Shown in pieces: positions 59,103 to 64,000 of a stretch of DNA of 64,000 nt; position 1 is the first letter of the stretch, and every line of letters begins with the position of its first letter. Origin of the DNA: Treponema bryantii (lineage in GTDB: Bacteria; Spirochaetota; Spirochaetia; Treponematales; Treponemataceae). Both the position numbers and the translations under genes were made by a program. The DNA is taken from NCBI GenBank assembly GCA_015061465.1, contig SUWN01000001.1:1-64000 (forward strand), written 5' to 3'. The notes beneath the pieces were generated by a model. That model was not told the origin of the DNA. It did no database searches and saw only the letters and a program-made list of their open reading frames with translations.

Positions 59103-60275
59103 ATGAAAACTTCACTTTATATTCATATTCCGTATTGTTTGTCCAAATGTGAATATTGTGATTTTTTTAGCGTAAAATGCAATCAAATTGATGATTTTTA
59201 TGTTCGCTCTTTGTGCAATGAAATTGAATCAAAAGCAAAATTTTTTAATGTTACTCAATGGAATTCAATTTACATTGGTGGCGGAACTCCAAGTTTGCTC
59301 AACAAAGAACAATTAAAACAAATCTTTAATTCAATTTATAAATTTGTTCCTCAATCAAAAAAATCTGAAATTACAATAGAAGTAAATCCTGACGATGTTA
59401 CAGAAGATTTACTTCAGACTTTTGAAGAATGTGGAATAAATCGGCTTTCGTGTGGAATTCAGTCGTTGAATCAAAACTCTCTATCTTTTACAAAAAGACG
59501 TGCTTCTTTGGAACAAAATTTAAACGCGTTGGCTTTAATTCAAAAAAAATGGAGCGGAATTTTTTCTGTAGATTTGATTTGTGGGCTTCCTTACGAAACT
59601 GAAAAATCTTTTTTAGATGCGCTAGGACAAATTGTTTTGTTTAATCCTCATCATATTTCCATGTATTCCTTAGTTGTGGAAGAAGAAACTCCGTTGGGAC
59701 AAAAAATCCTTAATGAAAAAATTCCCTACGATTATGATTTTGCAGATAATTTGTGGCTTAATGCACGCGAATTTTTACAAAAAAATGGATTTATTCAATA
59801 TGAAGTTTCAAATTTTTGTAAAAAAGGATTCGAATGTTCTCACAATTTAGTTTATTGGAATCATCAAGATTATATTGGCTGTGGTTGTGGCGCGGTTGGA
59901 ACAATTTACGATTCTGACGGAAGTGGAAAAAGATTTTTTAATCTTTGGAATATAGATGAATACAAAAAATATTGGATAGAACATTCTCAATATGATTTAA
60001 GCAAAAAGGATATAGAAGAAATTGAACTAATCGATAAAGAAACTTCGCAATTTGAATTTTTTATGATGGGATTACGAAAACTCATCGGAATAAATTCTTG
60101 TGATTATAAAAAAATATTTTCCAAAGAAATTCCTACAACTGTAAAAAATCAATTTGTAAAATGGCAAAAAAACGGTTTTGCAAAAATTACAAAACAAGGT
60201 GAAAATGAAAATTATTCATTGACGCAAGAAGGTATTTTATTTTTAAACAAATTTATGGAAGAATTGGAATTGTGA
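59103..60275 (+). CDS. hemW: HemW-like radical SAM protein
   Basis: LYIHIPYCLSKCEYCDFFS (CxxxCxxC), YIGGGTPSLL, NRLSCGIQSLNQNSL, GCGCGAVGT. Confidence 0.9.
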   Translation: MKTSLYIHIPYCLSKCEYCDFFSVKCNQIDDFYVRSLCNEIESKAKFFNVTQWNSIYIGGGTPSLLNKEQLKQIFNSIYKFVPQSKKSEITIEVNPDDVTEDLLQTFEECGINRLSCGIQSLNQNSLSFTKRRASLEQNLNALALIQKKWSGIFSVDLICGLPYETEKSFLDALGQIVLFNPHHISMYSLVVEEETPLGQKILNEKIPYDYDFADNLWLNAREFLQKNGFIQYEVSNFCKKGFECSHNLVYWNHQDYIGCGCGAVGTIYDSDGSGKRFFNLWNIDEYKKYWIEHSQYDLSKKDIEEIELIDKETSQFEFFMMGLRKLIGINSCDYKKIFSKEIPTTVKNQFVKWQKNGFAKITKQGENENYSLTQEGILFLNKFMEELEL

Positions 60276-61617
60276 TTGTAAATGAAGTTCCTTTGTCTTT
60301 TTCTGATTCTACGTTGATTTTCCATCCGTGAATATCAATAATATTTTTTACAACAGAAAGTCCAATTCCCATTCCTTCTTCTCGTCTAGACGCTGAACTT
60401 CTGTAAAATAAATCAAAAATACTTGAAAGTTCATCTTTGTTTATGCCACAACCTGTGTCTGAAATTACAAAATATGCATTTTGTTTATCATTAAATGCTT
60501 TTATTTCTATTGTATCATCTTCTTTTGTGTATCTAAGTGCGTTGCTGTAAAGATTTTCAAACGCTCTTGAAACAAGTTGTGAATTCATTTTTATTTTTAT
60601 AGAATCATCAATTTTTATATCAGTAATAACCTTTCGTTTAAAAACAGTTCCCGTGATTTCTGCGTCTTTTACAAAAGCGTTAATAATTCCTGCAAGTTGA
60701 ATTTCGCTAATGTTGTCAATTATATTTGCGTTATCAAGTTTTGTAAAATTAATCAGTGTATCAATCATTGTTTCTAATTGATTTGTTTTACTTTTTATTA
60801 AATCAAGGGCTTGTGTTGTATCTGCAGGTTCGCTGATAATTCCATCAGTCAAAGCTTCTGTGTAACCTTTTATAATAGCAACGGGCGTTCTTAAATCATG
60901 ACTTATTCCCATAATGAATTTGTTTTTTCTTTTTTGAACTTCGAGCAAAGCAAGTCTCATTTTTTCTATACTTTTTGAAATTGAAATAATTTCATTTGAA
61001 GAATTTTCTTTTAGAATGTTGTCTATTTTGTAATTTAAATCTCCGTTTGCAATTTCTTGAGTTCCGTTTTCAATTACTTTTATAGATTTAAAAATTGTTT
61101 TTGAAAGATGAATAATAATAAAAACACAAATTAAAACTACAAAGAATAGAAAGAAAATAAGTGATTTAATTAAATTGTTTCTAAAAAAGTTTCCGCGCTT
61201 TTCTCTATGAATATTTGTGATTCTTGTCATTAATAATGTTTTTGTTTTTTCTAGAGACGGAGTAGTGAACTGATAAAAATATTTGTCAGATGAATCATTT
61301 ATAATTTGCATGAGTTTTTGCGATTCAATTTTTTCACCTAATTTAAAATCTGGGATAGAAGATAATAAAATTTCGTTTTCTTCAGAAAATAAAACAGTTT
61401 CTACATTTGGAGGAAGATTTGACAAAATTCGTTTTAGGGTTTCAACATCGCTTTTAGAAAAATACGAATCTTGAATTTCGTTAAATTCTTTTGTTCCATT
61501 TATTAAAAGTCTGTTTGGTGAACGTAAATAATTATGAACCAAAATGAATAAAATTGACAAAAGAGGAATTGCAATAATCGTTGTTGATAATAATAAAAAA
61601 TTTTTTTTAATTGTCAT
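60253..61617 (-). CDS. Sensor histidine kinase (HAMP, HisKA, HATPase)
   Basis: FIMGISHDLRTPVAIIKGYTEAL (H-box), NLYSNALRYTKEDD (N-box), ISDTGCGINKDEL, GMGIGLSVVKNI. Confidence 0.95.
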   Translation of the reverse strand: MTIKKNFLLLSTTIIAIPLLSILFILVHNYLRSPNRLLINGTKEFNEIQDSYFSKSDVETLKRILSNLPPNVETVLFSEENEILLSSIPDFKLGEKIESQKLMQIINDSSDKYFYQFTTPSLEKTKTLLMTRITNIHREKRGNFFRNNLIKSLIFFLFFVVLICVFIIIHLSKTIFKSIKVIENGTQEIANGDLNYKIDNILKENSSNEIISISKSIEKMRLALLEVQKRKNKFIMGISHDLRTPVAIIKGYTEALTDGIISEPADTTQALDLIKSKTNQLETMIDTLINFTKLDNANIIDNISEIQLAGIINAFVKDAEITGTVFKRKVITDIKIDDSIKIKMNSQLVSRAFENLYSNALRYTKEDDTIEIKAFNDKQNAYFVISDTGCGINKDELSSIFDLFYRSSASRREEGMGIGLSVVKNIIDIHGWKINVESEKDKGTSFTITIPILP

Positions 61618-62344
61618 ATTGATTTTTTTTTATGCTTTCTTTATCAAAAATATAACCTTGTCCAAATTCTGTTTTTATAAACTTTGGATTAGTTGGATCC
61701 TTTTCTAGTTTTTTTCTTAAACGTTGAATATAAACAGCGACCGCAGTCACATCTCCGTATTGAACACGCCAAACATCAATATAAATTTTTTCTGGAGAAA
61801 GAATTTGTCCTGCGTGTTTTAATAAATATTCCAAAACTTCATATTCTTTTGTGGAAAGAGGAATTTTATTGTTTCCTTTTTTTAAGACGCAACTATTTAA
61901 TAATAAAGTGTAGTCTGCAAAGGAAATTGATTCTTCTGCTTTTGCCGAAGCTGAAAATTGTCTTCTAAGATTTGCTTTTACTCTTGCCACAAGAACGCTT
62001 GGGGAAAACGGTTTTGTAACAAATTCATCAGCCCCAAAGCCTAAACCTTGAATTATATCTTCATCAGCGTCTCGTGCAGAAACTATCATCACTGGAATAG
62101 AAGAATTTTGTTCTTTTTTTAATTTTCCCAAAAAATCAAAGCCGTTCATTTTAGGTAAATTTAAGTCCAAAATGATTAAATCAGGCCTTTTATCAGCTTT
62201 TAATGAATCTAAAGCGTCTTCTGCGTTAGAAAAAATAGCAGAAGTCATACCAGATTTTGATAAATATAAAGAAATTAACTTAGAAATTGCTTCTTCATCT
62301 TCGATAATGTAAATGTATGGATTTAAATTATTATTTTCCTGCAT
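61607..62344 (-). CDS. OmpR-family response regulator
   Basis: YIIEDEEAISKLISLYL, LIILDLNLPKMNGFDFL, C-terminal winged helix LSTKEYEVLEYLLKHAGQ. ATG 62344 start. Confidence 0.95.
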   Translation of the reverse strand: MQENNNLNPYIYIIEDEEAISKLISLYLSKSGMTSAIFSNAEDALDSLKADKRPDLIILDLNLPKMNGFDFLGKLKKEQNSSIPVMIVSARDADEDIIQGLGFGADEFVTKPFSPSVLVARVKANLRRQFSASAKAEESISFADYTLLLNSCVLKKGNNKIPLSTKEYEVLEYLLKHAGQILSPEKIYIDVWRVQYGDVTAVAVYIQRLRKKLEKDPTNPKFIKTEFGQGYIFDKESIKKNQYDN

Positions 62345-62457
62345 AAGTCTATCTCGTGTTTTTATTATAAACTTGATATTAAAAAAAGGTAATAAAAATA
62401 ACATAAATAACGGAAAATTATAGATATTTATTGAAATAATTAGAAAATAGGTTATAA

Positions 62458-62670
62458 TTGATTACGGAAATGATAGATGTAATGCGGTTAGATGGGAAAA
62501 TTTATTGGGTGAATCCGCACATGATCGAAAGTATGGAATGTACGCCAGATTTAACGTTAACAATGTTATCTGGAAAAAAGCTCATTGTTCGAAATTCCCC
62601 CGAAGAATTAATCCAGAAAATAATTGAATATAGACAAAAAATTGGTATAGATAAACAAGAGGTCTTGTAA
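62458..62670 (+). CDS. flbD: FlbD-family flagellar protein
   Basis: VMRLDGKIYWVNPHMIESMECTPDLTLTMLSGKKLIVRNSPEELIQKIIEYR; immediately before motA. ORF-track start is ATG 62470-equivalent or upstream; start not certain. Confidence 0.88.
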   Translation: MITEMIDVMRLDGKIYWVNPHMIESMECTPDLTLTMLSGKKLIVRNSPEELIQKIIEYRQKIGIDKQEVL

Positions 62671-63452
62671 TGGATTTAGCGACTATAATTGGTTTTGTTG
62701 GTGGTGCTGCCTGTATCGTAATGTCAGTTTTGACATCAGGTGGTTCAATGAAGAATATCATTGATATTCCATCTGTTTTCATGACTATTGGTGGATCTTT
62801 GTGTGCAATCTTTATTTTGGCACCATTAAAAAAAGTTTTTGGAATGTTTAAAATTATGGGACGTGCTTTTAAGGTTCCTGATTTTGGAGAAAGAAATATT
62901 GTAATTACAATGAAAACTCTTTCTGAAAAAGCTCGTCGTGAAGGTATTCTTGCTTTGGAAGATGGGCTTGAAGATTTGGAAGACCCATTTATGAAAACAG
63001 GACTTCGTCTTGTAGTTGATGGTTCAGACGGAAACGTAATTCGTTCAATCATGGAAAACGAAATGAATCAATGTGAAGCTCGTCACATGGAATGGATAAA
63101 TCTTTTGAACCAATGGGCAGGATTCGGACCTGGTTTTGGTATGATGGGTACTGTATTAGGTCTTATTGGTATGTTGAATAACCTTGAAGATAAATCATCA
63201 CTTGGTCCAAATATGGCTGTTGCGTTAGTTACAACTTTGTACGGTTCTATGCTTGCAAACTGGCTTATTGCACCTTTGGCACAAAAATTGTTGTATCATA
63301 ACTCAATGGAAATGAAAACAAAAGAAATGATTATCGAAGGTGTTCTTGCTATTCAAGCTGGTGAAAACCCTCGAATGATGGCTCAAAAACTTCTAACTTA
63401 TCTTGATCCAGAAACAAGAAAAGTAATTGAAGCTGATGTATTAAAAGACTAA
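62670..63452 (+). CDS. motA: Flagellar motor stator protein MotA
   Basis: MDLATIIGFVGGAACIVMSVLTSGGSMKNIIDIPSVFMTIGGSLCAIF...WAGFGPGFGMMGTVLGLIGML. Confidence 0.96.
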   Translation: MDLATIIGFVGGAACIVMSVLTSGGSMKNIIDIPSVFMTIGGSLCAIFILAPLKKVFGMFKIMGRAFKVPDFGERNIVITMKTLSEKARREGILALEDGLEDLEDPFMKTGLRLVVDGSDGNVIRSIMENEMNQCEARHMEWINLLNQWAGFGPGFGMMGTVLGLIGMLNNLEDKSSLGPNMAVALVTTLYGSMLANWLIAPLAQKLLYHNSMEMKTKEMIIEGVLAIQAGENPRMMAQKLLTYLDPETRKVIEADVLKD

Positions 63453-63474
63453 AAGTAAAAGGTAATATTTTTTT

Positions 63475-64000
63475 ATGGCAAGAGAAAAAAAGGAAACACA
63501 AAAACCTTCGAAAGCATGGCTGGACACCTATGGTGATATGATTACTCTTATGTTGTGTTTCTTCGTAATGCTTTACAATCCATCGGAGGTTGATGTTACA
63601 CAACTTGCTACAATCACACAGTCTCTTCAAATGACAGAAACTGAAAATACATCTGGTGGTTTGTCATTGTCTGCGGGGCGTCTTTCTGATTTAGGAAATA
63701 ATATAAATTCTTTGCCATCTTTGGAAAAAGGAAAATCTTTGGGATTGGCAAAAAAGAAAGCTGTTAGTCTTTTTGCACCTGATGTAAAATCTAATAGAAT
63801 TACAATCACAAGTGATGAACGCGGTTTGATAATTACACTTTTGTCTGATAATTTTTTTGAACAGGGAAGTGCAGAACTTAATATAAATGAAACAAGAGAA
63901 ACTTTATTAAGATTGGCAGATTTTTTCAAATCAGCGGAGATGAAAAATAGACGTTTTAGAATTGAAGGACATACAGATAATGCTCCAGTTGCAGAAAATT
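63475..64000 (+). CDS. motB: Flagellar motor protein MotB (truncated by window end)
   Basis: MAREKKETQKPSKAWLDTYGDMITLMLCFFVMLY...FRIEGHTDNAPVAEN (OmpA-like). Confidence 0.93.
   Translation, partial: MAREKKETQKPSKAWLDTYGDMITLMLCFFVMLYNPSEVDVTQLATITQSLQMTETENTSGGLSLSAGRLSDLGNNINSLPSLEKGKSLGLAKKKAVSLFAPDVKSNRITITSDERGLIITLLSDNFFEQGSAELNINETRETLLRLADFFKSAEMKNRRFRIEGHTDNAPVAEN

Overview
AT-rich spirochaete chromosome segment, most likely Treponema, based on flbB-fliK-flgD-flgE and flbD-motA-motB plus overall gene content. Most of the window is dense housekeeping coding sequence: DEAD-box helicase, ABC-F, UvrD/PcrA, parE, hexokinase, araD and an FGGY kinase, rpoZ, miaA, dxs, folP, cdaA and a YbbR protein, acpS, truA, priA, UDG, thiI, ileS, upp, smpB, lepB, hemW and a two-component system. 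Accessory or unusual content: (i) three tandem FGE-sulfatase/C-type-lectin-fold lipoproteins whose 3' ends are GC-rich, hypervariable and rich in NNC codons, resembling variable regions of a diversity-generating retroelement; no RT or template repeat is visible in the window; (ii) a modular multi-hairpin repeat after the third of these genes, with a probable relative upstream of ileS; (iii) a locus with an ankyrin protein, an orphan Lon-like AAA+ ATPase and a tyrosine-recombinase-like protein lacking key catalytic residues, next to tRNA-Phe, whose divergent intergenic region carries a 153-bp tandem repeat of hairpins with compensatory changes and twin AATAACGCGTTA palindromes; (iv) a five-gene operon with an acidic protein containing exactly 18 x 33-bp repeats, two DUF115 (Maf-like) paralogues and a degenerate GGDEF-like membrane protein; (v) a flagellar gene cluster split by about 44 kb. 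All calls are from reading the sequence; no database search was run.
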